Positions 1 through 8,660 of a DNA stretch of 64,000 nt are shown in pieces (within the stretch, counting starts at the first letter, position 1; every line of letters starts with the position of its first letter). Both the position numbers and the translations under genes were made by a program. The DNA lies in contig NZ_CP067420.1 in the NCBI RefSeq assembly GCF_016653635.2, positions 5,296,001-5,360,000 of the forward strand. Reading direction: 5' to 3'. The notes under the pieces were generated by a model that searched no databases, was not told where the DNA came from, and was given only the letters and a program-made list of their open reading frames with translations. The DNA is from Skermanella sp. TT6. GTDB taxonomy: Bacteria; Pseudomonadota; Alphaproteobacteria; Azospirillales; Azospirillaceae.

Positions 1-1192
1 GCTGGAGGAAGGCCATGACGAGCGACCTCAGTCCCCAGTGGCAGCTTCCGGTGCCCGTATAGGCTTCGACGAAACGGAGGTCCTGGCCGTAATAGCCCTG
101 GGTCAGCTGCCCGCCCCGGAGGGCACCGCGCTCCACGAAATGCCGCCAAACCGCGTCCAGGGCGCGCCGCGCCTGCCCCGGCGCGACGTTCTCGGGCGCT
201 GCGGCGGCTTCCGCCACGACGGCGGCCGGAACTGCCGTGCGGTAGCAGACGCTGCGCCCCATGATCGGAACGCCCTTGGGACTGATCAGGTGGAGGATGT
301 TCGAGGTGGACGCCTGGAGGGCATCCGCGTTGAAGTCGCCGTCGAAATCGGGATCGACCATCCGGATCCAGGCCAGTTCGTAGCTGATGCCCCAGGCATT
401 GTAGAAGTCGATGCCCTCGGGGTTGTCGAAGAACCAGCCGTGCCCGCGGTAATGACCCATGAAGGTCCTGTAATGGTGCAGCGGAACCTCGGCGCCCGCC
501 ACGCCGAGGTCCTTCAGCACGATACCGACCATCAGGGGAAAGAAGTGCCAGTTGTTGTCGCGGACCTTCACGGTCAGGGCCGGAGCCAGCCAGGCGGCGA
601 TCCGGTCCCGCTCGGCAGGGGTCAGGCGGTCCCAGATCCGGTCCCGGGTCATCCACAGGATGCGGGCGACGTCGGCGGCCTCGACGGTGCGCTGGTTGTA
701 GTCCCGCAGGTCGCCCCAATAGGCGTCGCCGTCCCTGTCCGTCCCGGCCAGCACTCCGGCCCGCAGGACCTCGACCAGATCCACGGCGCCGATCTCGCCG
801 CCGAGGCGGACCACCGGATCGCGCCCGGAATGGACCCAGGCCGCCGCCAGGACCGCCGTCCTGGCGAACCCTTCCAGGCCGTTGATTTCATAGCCCGCCC
901 CGCTCGGCGCGCCGGGGTACTGGACCCGTTCGCCCCTGGGCGAGCGGTATGCCATGTACCCTTCCATGAAGTAGGTGAACAAAGCCTCGTACCGTTCCTC
1001 CACTCCGGCCGCGGGATCGAGAAACGCCGACCGGAGCGCCTGGTCCCGCCGCGTCGGCTCGACCTCGGCGTCGTAGCTCAGCCAGCCCGGAATGCCGCGC
1101 ACCTCGAGATAGGCAGCATAGGCGCCGCCGCCGAGAAGGAACAGACCGGTGACGAGAAAAAGGAACCATTTACGCGAAATACGCGACTTCAT
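1..1192 (-). CDS. DUF2264 domain protein (3' end outside window)
   Basis: The gene starts at the ATG at 1192 and is still open at position 1, so only the N-terminal 397 or so codons are seen. Residues about 8-25 form one hydrophobic segment after a basic N-terminus, so the protein is probably membrane-anchored or exported. The rest matches the DUF2264 family by eye: INGLEGFART, then YWGDLRDYNQRTVEAA, then VRDNNWHFFPLMVG and GIDFYNAWGISYELAW. The family has an alpha/alpha-barrel look, like glycoside-processing enzymes, but no established activity. It points away from the gbc genes and is separated from them by a 770-bp gap, so no functional link is implied. Confidence 0.75.
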   Translation of the reverse strand, partial: MKSRISRKWFLFLVTGLFLLGGGAYAAYLEVRGIPGWLSYDAEVEPTRRDQALRSAFLDPAAGVEERYEALFTYFMEGYMAYRSPRGERVQYPGAPSGAGYEINGLEGFARTAVLAAAWVHSGRDPVVRLGGEIGAVDLVEVLRAGVLAGTDRDGDAYWGDLRDYNQRTVEAADVARILWMTRDRIWDRLTPAERDRIAAWLAPALTVKVRDNNWHFFPLMVGIVLKDLGVAGAEVPLHHYRTFMGHYRGHGWFFDNPEGIDFYNAWGISYELAWIRMVDPDFDGDFNADALQASTSNILHLISPKGVPIMGRSVCYRTAVPAAVVAEAAAAPENVAPGQARRALDAVWRHFVERGALRGGQLTQGYYGQDLRFVEAYTGTGSCHWGLRSLVMAFLQ

Positions 1193-1713
1193 TCAGAGTC
1201 AGACCTCGATGCGCCGGACAGACGAACGCCCCGGCATCCTGTGCGGACGCGGGCTGCCGAGGCCACGAACCCGGATTGTCCACCCTCCGGATCGGGATAT
1301 CCGTGAGTTGTATCTCAGGGGCGGCAAGAAAGCGAAGCTACAGGTTGAGAAAATACGGACGCCTTCAAAGTTTCCACGACGATCCCGAGGTCATCCAAAA
1401 GCCTGGGAAAGGGGTCGGAGCGAATTGACGGGTCGATCGGATCCTTGCCCGCTCGACCGGATCGAGCCGGCACGCCGATGTCGGGAGCGGCTGAAACCCA
1501 CCCCGGCTTCGATGAACGGGATGGAAATCTTACGATGATAGGTGTAAAAGCCTATGATCCATTCTTCCCGAAGAGCCCCGCCATGCCCGATACCGCCGTC
1601 CAGGCACACGCCCGCCGCCCGGAAACTTCCGGCCGGGTTCGGCGACGGACGGCGGCCGATGGAGGAACCGGACCCGGATGCTCGCAGGAGGTTACGGCCA
1701 GTGATGACGGATC

Positions 1714-1932
1714 ATGACATTCGCGGCCTTACCCCAGGGGTGTCGACGATCGAGCCGGCGGATTCCGGCACCGTGCCTCATGTCAACGCGGCCGGGGGCC
1801 GGCCGCCCATGCCGGTGCCGCGCGACCCGCAGGCACCGGAAGAAGCCGGACCCAGCCCGCGCCTCGAACTCGCCGATGGAGCCGCGGCGCATGACGACAA
1901 ATGATGACATTTCCGGCCTTACCCCCGGGGGT
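1714..1932. repeat. pair of 28-29 bp near-identical direct repeats in a gene-free stretch
   Basis: The stretch 1193-1962 holds no gene I can support. Within it, 1714-1741 and 1904-1932 are near-identical. Both begin ATGACATT, share CGGCCTTACCCC and end in a GGGGT palindrome arm. The second copy lies about 30 bases past the gbcB stop. They may be a duplicated terminator-like or protein-binding site. No function is assigned. Confidence 0.45.
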
Positions 1933-1962
1933 CGGCCCCCGCTCCGCCGACCGGCACCCCGC

Positions 1963-3111
1963 CTACCGGTCCACCACCACGTCGCTGGTCGGCTTGGAGC
2001 AGCACAGCAGCACCTGCCCGGCGTCGATCTCGCGCTGGCGGATGCCGCCGCCATGCTTCATGTCCACGGTGCCGGCGACCAGCTTGCTCTTGCAGGTGCC
2101 GCACAGGCCCTTGGTGCAGGACGACGGCAGGCGCATGCCCGCCACCCGGGCGGCGGTCAGGATGGACGTCCCGGCGTCGCATTCGATCACCCGGCCGGAC
2201 TTCGCGAATTCCACCCGGAAAGTGCGCGCGACCGCCTCGGGGGGCGGCACCGGCACCACCGTCGAAGCCGCCGCCGCGTCGGGCTGGGCCTCGGCCAGGG
2301 CCGCGAAATCGAAGCTCTCCTCGTGGTAGCGCCGCATGTCGAAGCCGGCCTCGGCCAGCATCGCCCGGACCGCCGCCATGTAGGGCGCCGGGCCGCAGGT
2401 GAAGACCGTCCGCTCCGGCAGGTCCGGCGCGATCAGCCGCAGCATCGGCAGGGTCAGCCGGCCCCGGAAGCCGCTCCAGGCGCGCTCGGTGTCGGTCGTC
2501 TCGCACACGTAGGCGGTCGAGAACCGGGGCAGGTTGCGCGCCATCAGGTCCAGCTCGGTCCGGAAGATGATGTCGGCGGGGCTGCGGGCGCTGTGGACGA
2601 AGACGATGTCCCGGTCCTGGGCCAGGTCGTGATAGGTCCGTGCCATCGACATCAGCGGCGTGATGCCGCTGCCGCCGGACAGGAACAGGTATTTCGGCGC
2701 CGGATGGTCGATCGTCGTGAAGTCCCCCAGCGGACCGACCGCGCGCAGCTCCATCCCCGGCTTCAAGGTGTCGTGAAGCCAGTTGGAGACGGGGCCGCCC
2801 GGCACCCGCTTGACCGTGATCGAGATCAGGTGGCCCCGTGTCGGCGCGGACGAGATCGTGTAACAGCGGTTGATCACCTGCCCGCCGATCGGCAGGTCCA
2901 GGGTGATGAACTGGCCCGGCTTGTAGCGGAACAGGCGCGGCTCGCGCGCCGAGAAGACGAAGGTCCTGACGTCATGGGTCTCGTCCCGGACCTGCCGGCA
3001 GACCAGGACGTCGTCGATCTCCGGGTCCCATCCCGGCAGCTCCCGGGTGACCTGGGACGCCAGGGCGTCTTCCGCGGAAATCTCCAGGACAGGTGCGTCG
3101 GTCATCAGCAT
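1963..3111 (-). CDS. gbcB: glycine betaine monooxygenase reductase subunit
   Basis: This is the reductase partner of the Rieske oxygenase GbcA. It passes electrons from NAD(P)H through FAD and a [2Fe-2S] centre for N-demethylation of glycine betaine to dimethylglycine in the cytoplasm. The FAD-binding RCYTISS and nucleotide-binding GGSGITP motifs lie in the first 160 residues. The C-terminal plant-type ferredoxin domain carries C-x4-C-x2-C-x29-C, starting at CTKGLCGTC. The ATG at 3111 is preferred because AGGA lies 8 bases upstream; an in-frame GTG sits at 3114. It follows gbcA by 21 bp and is surely co-transcribed. Other ferredoxin-NAD reductases look similar, but the gbcA neighbour settles the call. 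Confidence 0.9.
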   Translation of the reverse strand: MLMTDAPVLEISAEDALASQVTRELPGWDPEIDDVLVCRQVRDETHDVRTFVFSAREPRLFRYKPGQFITLDLPIGGQVINRCYTISSAPTRGHLISITVKRVPGGPVSNWLHDTLKPGMELRAVGPLGDFTTIDHPAPKYLFLSGGSGITPLMSMARTYHDLAQDRDIVFVHSARSPADIIFRTELDLMARNLPRFSTAYVCETTDTERAWSGFRGRLTLPMLRLIAPDLPERTVFTCGPAPYMAAVRAMLAEAGFDMRRYHEESFDFAALAEAQPDAAAASTVVPVPPPEAVARTFRVEFAKSGRVIECDAGTSILTAARVAGMRLPSSCTKGLCGTCKSKLVAGTVDMKHGGGIRQREIDAGQVLLCCSKPTSDVVVDR

Positions 3112-3132
3112 CACCGCTTTCCTGCTCTCATC

Positions 3133-4416
3133 TCAGCGTGCGCCGTCGCCCGCAGCGCGGGCGGCGTTGTGGGCCGACATGCGGCCGACATACCAGTTGG
3201 TGAATTTCTCGACCAGCATCTCGGTATGGACCGAATAGGGGCCGGGCTCGTAGGCCGGGCTGCGGGCACCCGACTGGGCGTAGCCGACCAGCTCGCCGTC
3301 CTGGTTGTTGGTCGCGGCCCAGACCGAGATCAGGTTGCGCAGGTCGTAGTCCACGCCTTCGACCGCGTCCTTGTGGACCAGCCACTTGGTGCGCAGCAGC
3401 GTGCGCTCCGGGCTCAGCGGCAGCACCGAGAAGGTCACGATGTGGTCGCTCATGAAATGGTGCCAGGAGTTCGGCTGGGTCCAGACCGACAGCCCGCCAA
3501 GTTTGGAATCGGTGAGATTGCCGAGCAGCTTCCGGCAGGCGACCTGGGTGTTCATGGTCTGGGACTCGCCGTGCTGATCGATCGGCAGGCGCTGGGCGCG
3601 ATAGCCGGTCACCCGGTCGTCCAGATGGTCGACCTCCCGCGCGCCGATGCCCCGGGCCTCGCATCGGGTCTCCAGGTCGCGGACCAGCCCGTCGTAGCGG
3701 GCGATCTGCTCGCGGCCGACCTCGTCCACCTCGTCCGGCGCAAAGCCGAAGCCGTAGGCGAACAGCGGGATGGTCAGCTCGGGATGGTTGACCGAGCAGT
3801 GGTAGCACTCACGGTTGTTCTCCATCGTGAGCTTCCAGTTGCCCTCCTCGACCAGGTCGATCTGCTGGACGACCTTGGCGTTGGCGATGTCGTGGGGCGC
3901 GATATAGGGCTCCAGGTCGCGCGCCATGTCCTCGATGTCGGCCGGCGGCTCGGCGGCCAGGCAGATGAAGATCAGGCCGGCGACGTTGCGCAGGTGGACC
4001 TTCTTCAGGCCGTGGCACCCCGTGTCGAAGCCCGGTCCCATGTGCTCGGCGAACAGCAGCGAGCCGTCCAGGCCGTAGGTCCACTGGTGGTAGCGGCAGA
4101 CGATGTTGCCGACCGTCGTCTTCTCGTCCAGCACCAGCCGGGCGCCCCGGTGGCGGCAGACATTGTGGAAGGCCCGCAGGCCCATGTCGTCGTCGCGGGC
4201 GATGATGACCGAGGCGGTTCCGATATCCACCACCATGCAGTCGCCCGGCTCCGGCACGTCGGGCTCGACGCCGACATAGATCCAGTGCCGCCGGAAGATG
4301 ATGTCGAGGTCCGCTTCGAAGATCTCGCCGCTGGTATAGAACGGCGCTTCCAGGCTATAGCCCGGCTTGCGGCGCCGGAGCAGGCTTTCCAAAGAGGATG
4401 CAACCATCGTCGACAT
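3133..4416 (-). CDS. gbcA: glycine betaine monooxygenase, Rieske oxygenase subunit
   Basis: This is the catalytic subunit that hydroxylates an N-methyl group of glycine betaine, giving dimethylglycine and formaldehyde. The Rieske [2Fe-2S] ligands are Cys87-x-His89 and Cys107-x2-His110 (CRHRG and CRYHQWTYGLDG). The mononuclear iron site is ENNRECYHCSVNHPEL, with His206 and His211 the likely ligands. Its 427 residues are normal for the GbcA family. The start at 4416 has a GGGAGAG Shine-Dalgarno 9 bases upstream. It is divergent from pabB, and the intervening 123 bp contain the candidate operator at 4501-4527. Stachydrine demethylases are close relatives, but the surrounding dgc and sox genes favour glycine betaine. 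Confidence 0.92.
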   Translation of the reverse strand: MSTMVASSLESLLRRRKPGYSLEAPFYTSGEIFEADLDIIFRRHWIYVGVEPDVPEPGDCMVVDIGTASVIIARDDDMGLRAFHNVCRHRGARLVLDEKTTVGNIVCRYHQWTYGLDGSLLFAEHMGPGFDTGCHGLKKVHLRNVAGLIFICLAAEPPADIEDMARDLEPYIAPHDIANAKVVQQIDLVEEGNWKLTMENNRECYHCSVNHPELTIPLFAYGFGFAPDEVDEVGREQIARYDGLVRDLETRCEARGIGAREVDHLDDRVTGYRAQRLPIDQHGESQTMNTQVACRKLLGNLTDSKLGGLSVWTQPNSWHHFMSDHIVTFSVLPLSPERTLLRTKWLVHKDAVEGVDYDLRNLISVWAATNNQDGELVGYAQSGARSPAYEPGPYSVHTEMLVEKFTNWYVGRMSAHNAARAAGDGAR

Positions 4417-4500
4417 TCAAGGGCTCTCCCGCGGCAATCGGGCGCTCGTCCCGCCCGACGCCGATGGTGCGACGGACGGACTGGCCGGGCCTCCGCAAAT

Positions 4501-4527
4501 GCGTCATTTTTCTCTCAAAGCGCGACA
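4501..4527 (-). promoter_or_regulatory. candidate AraC-type operator for gbcAB
   Basis: Read in the gbcA direction this is TGTCGC, 15 bases, then TGACGC: direct repeats 21 bp apart, or two helical turns, as expected for an AraC-family dimer. The 15-base spacer contains TTGA and GAAAA. The same arrangement and spacer core occur upstream of dgcA at 16076-16102. It lies 85-111 bases upstream of the gbcA start. The GbdR-like regulator at 27640-28647 is the obvious candidate binder, which is an inference. Confidence 0.6.
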
Positions 4528-4539
4528 TCGTCCGAGACC

Positions 4540-5901
4540 ATGATCATCCGAGAGATCCCCTGGCGCGACCCCGTCCCGGCCTTCGCCCCCTGGGCGTCGG
4601 ACCCCTTCGCGGTGCTGTTCGACAGTGCCGCGGACGGGGATGCCCGCAGCCGGTGGAGCTACCTGGCGGTCGAGCCCTTCCGCACGATCCTGGCCGGCCC
4701 GGGCGGCGTCGAGGCGGACGGGCGGCCGGTCCCGGGCGATCCCTTCGCCGTGCTGGAGGCCGAGCTGGCGCGGAACCCGGTGGCTCCCGGCGCGGGGCCG
4801 GCACCCTGGTGCGGCGGAGCGGCGGGATTCCTGGGCTATGGCCTGGGGCGGCACCTGGAACGCCTGCCCGGCCGGCACGGCGACGACCTCGGCCTCCCGG
4901 ACATGGCGGTCGGCCTCTATGACGTCGTGGTCGCCTTCGACCACCGGGAGCGGCGCTGCTGGATCACGTCCCTCGGCGGTACCGGAAAGCTGGAGTCGGT
5001 GGGCGCACGATTGGAAGCCGCACCGCAGGCTCCCGCGGAACCGCCCTCCGCCGCCGGGCCGTGGCGGGCGGAGCTGACGCGGGCCGAGTACGAGCGGCGG
5101 GTCGGCCGGGTGCTGGACTATATCCGGGCCGGCGACATCTTCCAGGCGAACTTCACCGGCCGCTTCACCGCCGGCCGGCCGGCGGATCTGTCCGCCTTCG
5201 ATCTGTACCGACGGCTGCGGTCCCTCAGCCCCGCGCCCTTCGCGGCCCATGCCGCCTGCGGCCCCCGGCTGACCCTGGCCAGCGCGTCGCCGGAACGGTT
5301 CCTGAAGCTGTCGGCCGATGGCCGTGTCGAGACAAGGCCGATCAAGGGCACCCTGCCGCGCGGCGCCACGGCGGAAGAGGACGCGCGCAATGCCCGCACC
5401 CTCGCCGCCAGCGCCAAGGACCGGGCCGAGAACCTGATGATCGTGGACCTGATGCGCAACGACCTGGGCCGGGTCGCCCGGACCGGCAGCGTCACGGTGC
5501 CCAGCCTGTGCGCGCTGGAGAGCTTCGCCAGCGTCCATCACCTGGTCTCCGTGGTGGAGGCGCAGCTTCGCCCCGGCATCGGCCCGGTCGGGCTGCTGCG
5601 CGCCACCTTTCCCGGCGGATCGGTCACCGGCGCGCCGAAGATCCGCGCCATGGAGATCATCGACGAGCTGGAGGCCTGCCGGCGCGGTCCCTATTGCGGT
5701 GCGCTGGCCTGGATCGGGTTCGACGGCGCCATGGACAGCAGCATCCTGATCCGCACCCTGATGGTGACGCCGGACCGCATCGCCGCCCATGCCGGCGGCG
5801 GCATCGTCTCCGACAGCGACCCGGCGCGGGAGTACGAGGAGATGCTGGTCAAGATCGCGCCGCTGCTGCGGGCGGTCGATCCGGAATGGAGGGCGGAATG
5901 A
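4540..5901 (+). CDS. pabB: aminodeoxychorismate synthase component I
   Basis: Converts chorismate plus ammonia (from a PabA glutaminase not in this window) to 4-amino-4-deoxychorismate, for p-aminobenzoate and folate. The chorismate-binding C-terminal domain has PIKGTLPRG, NLMIVDLMRNDLGR, GGSVTGAPKIRAMEIIDELE and the final GGGIVSDSDP. The 453-residue length is normal. The ATG at 4540 gives MIIREIPWRDP. The frame is open far upstream, but that extension overlaps gbcA and is not family-like. No clear Shine-Dalgarno is seen. The stop overlaps the pabC start (ATGA), so the two are translationally coupled. Anthranilate synthase component I is the alternative, but the pabC partner argues for PabB. 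Confidence 0.9.
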   Translation: MIIREIPWRDPVPAFAPWASDPFAVLFDSAADGDARSRWSYLAVEPFRTILAGPGGVEADGRPVPGDPFAVLEAELARNPVAPGAGPAPWCGGAAGFLGYGLGRHLERLPGRHGDDLGLPDMAVGLYDVVVAFDHRERRCWITSLGGTGKLESVGARLEAAPQAPAEPPSAAGPWRAELTRAEYERRVGRVLDYIRAGDIFQANFTGRFTAGRPADLSAFDLYRRLRSLSPAPFAAHAACGPRLTLASASPERFLKLSADGRVETRPIKGTLPRGATAEEDARNARTLAASAKDRAENLMIVDLMRNDLGRVARTGSVTVPSLCALESFASVHHLVSVVEAQLRPGIGPVGLLRATFPGGSVTGAPKIRAMEIIDELEACRRGPYCGALAWIGFDGAMDSSILIRTLMVTPDRIAAHAGGGIVSDSDPAREYEEMLVKIAPLLRAVDPEWRAE

Positions 5902-6698
5902 GGGTCTGGCTGAACGGCGCCGTGGTCCCGGCGGAGGCGGCGCGGATCGACCCGGCCGACCGGGGCTTCATGCTCGGCGACGGGCTGTTCGAGACGATCC
6001 GCGTCGCGGCCGGGCACCCCCGCCACCTGGACCGCCACTTGGCGCGGCTGGCCGGCGGAGCGGCTGTGCTGGGCATTCCCCTGCCGATGGATGCCCCGGC
6101 GATCGCCGCCGGGATCGCTTCCCTGCTGGATGAGACGGGACTGGCGGAGGCTTCGGTGCGGCTGACCCTGACGCGGGGACCGGCGCCCCGCGGCCTGCTT
6201 CCGCCAGACATGCCCCGGCCGACGCTGCTGGCGACGGTGGCACCGGCCCCGCCTCCCCCGGCGCCGGCTCGTGCCGTGATCGCCCGCTCGACCTGCCGGA
6301 ACGAGCTGTCCCCGCTCTCCCGGCTCAAGAGCCTGAACTATCTCGACGGCATCCTCGCCCGGCGCGAGGCGGCGGACCGCGGCGCCGACGACGCGCTGAT
6401 GCTGAACACCCGGGGCCGCCTGGCCGAGGCCACGGTCGGCAACGTCTTCGCCGTGATCGACGGCGTGCTGGTGACCCCGCCCGCCGCCGAGGGTGCGCTG
6501 CCGGGCATCGCACGCGGTCTTGCGATCGAGCGCCTTCCCGTGATCGAGCGCCCCGTGACCGTCGAGGAGCTGATGCGTGCCACGGAGATCGCCGTGACCA
6601 ACAGCCTGGGCGTCAGGCCGGTGGCGACCCTGGAAGACCGTCCCCTGGAAGGCCGCGCCGTGGCCTCCGAGCTGGCCCGGGTGATCGGGTTCGCGTAG
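5898..6698 (+). CDS. pabC: aminodeoxychorismate lyase (class IV aminotransferase fold)
   Basis: Releases pyruvate from aminodeoxychorismate to give p-aminobenzoate, a cytoplasmic PLP enzyme. The fold-type IV signatures are visible: ADRGFMLGDGLFETIR near residue 25, the PLP lysine in SRLKSLNYLDGILAR, and GRLAEATVGNVF. Its 266 residues match the family. The ATG at 5898 overlaps the pabB stop. Branched-chain and D-amino-acid aminotransferases share the fold, so the specific call rests on the pabB fusion-like coupling. A double hairpin follows immediately and may end the transcript. Confidence 0.88.
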   Translation: MRVWLNGAVVPAEAARIDPADRGFMLGDGLFETIRVAAGHPRHLDRHLARLAGGAAVLGIPLPMDAPAIAAGIASLLDETGLAEASVRLTLTRGPAPRGLLPPDMPRPTLLATVAPAPPPPAPARAVIARSTCRNELSPLSRLKSLNYLDGILARREAADRGADDALMLNTRGRLAEATVGNVFAVIDGVLVTPPAAEGALPGIARGLAIERLPVIERPVTVEELMRATEIAVTNSLGVRPVATLEDRPLEGRAVASELARVIGFA

Positions 6699-6705
6699 GT
6701 CGGCC

Positions 6706-6779
6706 TTGGCCCGCAGGGCCAACGCCGACACTCTGCGCAAACGTCGGGGTCCGCCGTCGGCGTTCGCCCTGCGGGCGAA
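6706..6779. repeat. paired palindromic (BIME/REP-like) element between convergent genes
   Basis: There are two 24-bp arms in inverted orientation, 6706-6729 and 6756-6779, differing at two bases. Each arm is itself a 3-base-loop hairpin: TTGGCCC-GCA-GGGCCAA on the left, TTCGCCC-TGC-GGGCGAA on the right. The two differences compensate each other inside each arm. It lies between the pabC stop and the proX stop and probably doubles as a bidirectional terminator. Confidence 0.65.
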
Positions 6780-6805
6780 ATCAAAAGTTACGACCGAAGA
6801 CCCCC

Positions 6806-7702
6806 TCAGCCGGCCTTCAACTGGCCGGTGACCCAGTATTCGATCCGCTCGGGATTCTTCTGGATGTAATTGTCCACCGCCTGCTCGTAGCTGCTGCCCT
6901 GGGCCTCGAACATGATCGCCTCGACGTCGGCCAGCGGCAGCACCATGCGGCCCAGGAACTCATAGGCTTCCGGCTGCTCCTGGTAGAAGCCCTTGCGGAC
7001 CAGCTTGTTGACGCTCTCCAGCCCGCCGAGCGCTCCCTTGGGATCGTCCAGGTAGCGCAGCTCGTGCTTGGCGAACATCCAGTGCGGGCTCCAGCTCGTG
7101 GCGACGATCCAGTCCTTGCGGCGCTCCGCCCGCTCGACGCCGGCGAGCATCGCGGCGTCGCTGGCCGAAATGAGCTGATAATCCGTCAGGCCGTAGTCCT
7201 TCAGCGCCTTTTCGGACGCCTGCATCAGCCCGGCGCCGGGGTCGATGCCCTGGATCTTGCTTCCGAGCTTCTGCTTCACCTCCGGTTTCTTCAGGTCCTC
7301 GATGGTCTTCAGTTCGGATTCCGGTATATAGGCCGGCACCACCCAGCCCAGCTTGGCGCGGGTATACATGGGACCGAGATCGACCACGTCCTGCCGGACC
7401 TTGTCCAGGTAGGGCTTGTGGGTCAGCGGCTGCCACGACATCAGCATGGCGTCGAGGTTGCCCGACGCGATGCCCTGGTACTGGATCCCGATATCGGCCA
7501 TGGTCAGCTGGACCGTGTAGCCCATCCGGTCCTCAAGGACCTTCTTCGCCAGCTTGGTCACCGCCTCGGCGTCGGACCAGGCCGTCCAGCCGATGTTGAT
7601 CTTCTTCTCGGCGGCCAGCGCGGGGCCGGCCAGTGCGGCCACCATCACGGCGGCGACGGCCGAGGTCGCGGCGATGCTCAAAGTTCTGGAAAAAATTCCC
7701 AT
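6806..7702 (-). CDS. proX: glycine betaine/choline ABC transporter substrate-binding protein
   Basis: A periplasmic binding protein that delivers glycine betaine to the ProVW transporter. A signal peptide is clear (basic start, hydrophobic stretch, cleavage about ALA-AEKK near residue 31). The mature protein is an OpuAC-type ligand-binding domain: INIGWTAWSDAE at the N-terminus, AMLMSWQPLTHKPY, and GIDPGAGLMQASEKALKDYG. The aromatic residues in WTAWSD, WQP and WSPHW are those expected to form a quaternary-ammonium cage. It ends the proV-proW-proX order on the minus strand, 45 bp after proW. CbcX, ProX and OpuAC names overlap, so substrate preference between betaine and choline is not certain. 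Confidence 0.88.
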   Translation of the reverse strand: MGIFSRTLSIAATSAVAAVMVAALAGPALAAEKKINIGWTAWSDAEAVTKLAKKVLEDRMGYTVQLTMADIGIQYQGIASGNLDAMLMSWQPLTHKPYLDKVRQDVVDLGPMYTRAKLGWVVPAYIPESELKTIEDLKKPEVKQKLGSKIQGIDPGAGLMQASEKALKDYGLTDYQLISASDAAMLAGVERAERRKDWIVATSWSPHWMFAKHELRYLDDPKGALGGLESVNKLVRKGFYQEQPEAYEFLGRMVLPLADVEAIMFEAQGSSYEQAVDNYIQKNPERIEYWVTGQLKAG

Positions 7703-7747
7703 CTTCTGTTAGCCTCCTGTATCATCGTTTTGATTATTGCCCGGCGC

Positions 7748-8656
7748 CTAATGCGTCGGGTTCGAACGGGGAGCCGAGGGCATGAGCCGCTGCATGAAGG
7801 CCGGCACCGCGAACCGGCCCTTGGACGGCGCCGCCGCCCTGGCCCCGAAGCTCTGGGTGATGCGGTCCAGGATGATCGCGAGCAGAACCACCGCCAGGCC
7901 GCTCTTGAAGCCCAGCCCGATGTCGAGCCGCTGGATGCCCTGGAGCACCACGTTGCCGAGGCCGCCGGCGCCGATCATCGAGGCGATGACGACCATCGAC
8001 AGCGCCAGCATCATGGTCTGGTTGATGCCGGCCATGATCGACGGCCGGGCGTTGGGAAGCTGGACCCGGAACAGCAGCTGGCGGTCGGTGCAGCCGAAGG
8101 CACGGGCGGCCTCCACGATCTCGACCGGGACCTGCTGGATGCCCAGCGCGGTCAGGCGGACCGCCGGGGGCATCGCGAAGATCACGGTGGCGATGATGCC
8201 CGGGACCCGGCCCAGGCCGAAGAACATGACCGCCGGGATCAGGTAGACGAAGGCCGGCATGGTCTGCATGAAGTCGAGCGTCGTCTTGGAGATGCCCTCG
8301 ACCAGCTTGCTCCGCGCCATCCAGACGCCCAGCGGCACGCCCAGGATCAGGCTGAGCATGGTGGCCGCCAGCACAAGGCCGAGGGTCGAGATCGTCTCCG
8401 TCCAAAGGCCCATGGAGACGATCAGCAGCAGCGCCACCAGCGTGAACAGCCCGAAGCGCAGGCTGACCCGCCAGCCGGAGAAGGCGGTCAGCAGGACGAT
8501 CATCAGCCAGACCGGCAGGGCCAGCAGCGCCCCGTCGATCGTGGCGCCGAAGCCGTCCACCACGGCGGCGATGCCGTCCAGGAACGGTTGGAAATTGTCG
8601 AGGATGTAGTTGACGAGGTCTTCGACCCAGATGTCGAGGGGGATCTGGAAGTCCAT
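7748..8656 (-). CDS. proW: glycine betaine ABC transporter permease
   Basis: The inner-membrane permease of the ProVWX importer. Several hydrophobic helices run from residue 45 to 280. The binding-protein-dependent permease loop EAARAFGCTDRQLLFRVQLP carries the EAA motif that contacts the ATPase, and LPVWLMIVLLTAFSGWRVS and TMPAFVYLIPAVMFFG are ProW-type. Its 302 residues are typical. Only 4 bp separate it from proV, so the genes are co-transcribed. Confidence 0.9.
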   Translation of the reverse strand: MDFQIPLDIWVEDLVNYILDNFQPFLDGIAAVVDGFGATIDGALLALPVWLMIVLLTAFSGWRVSLRFGLFTLVALLLIVSMGLWTETISTLGLVLAATMLSLILGVPLGVWMARSKLVEGISKTTLDFMQTMPAFVYLIPAVMFFGLGRVPGIIATVIFAMPPAVRLTALGIQQVPVEIVEAARAFGCTDRQLLFRVQLPNARPSIMAGINQTMMLALSMVVIASMIGAGGLGNVVLQGIQRLDIGLGFKSGLAVVLLAIILDRITQSFGARAAAPSKGRFAVPAFMQRLMPSAPRSNPTH

Positions 8657-8660
8657 CGGG

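Noticed and set aside
38..1306. A 422-codon plus-strand open frame at the left edge
   Set aside because: The minus strand reads as a DUF2264 protein with a hydrophobic N-terminal segment; the plus frame is its shadow.
1714..4539. Open frame extending pabB upstream by more than 900 codons
   Set aside because: It runs antisense through gbcB and gbcA and shows no PabB similarity before 4540.
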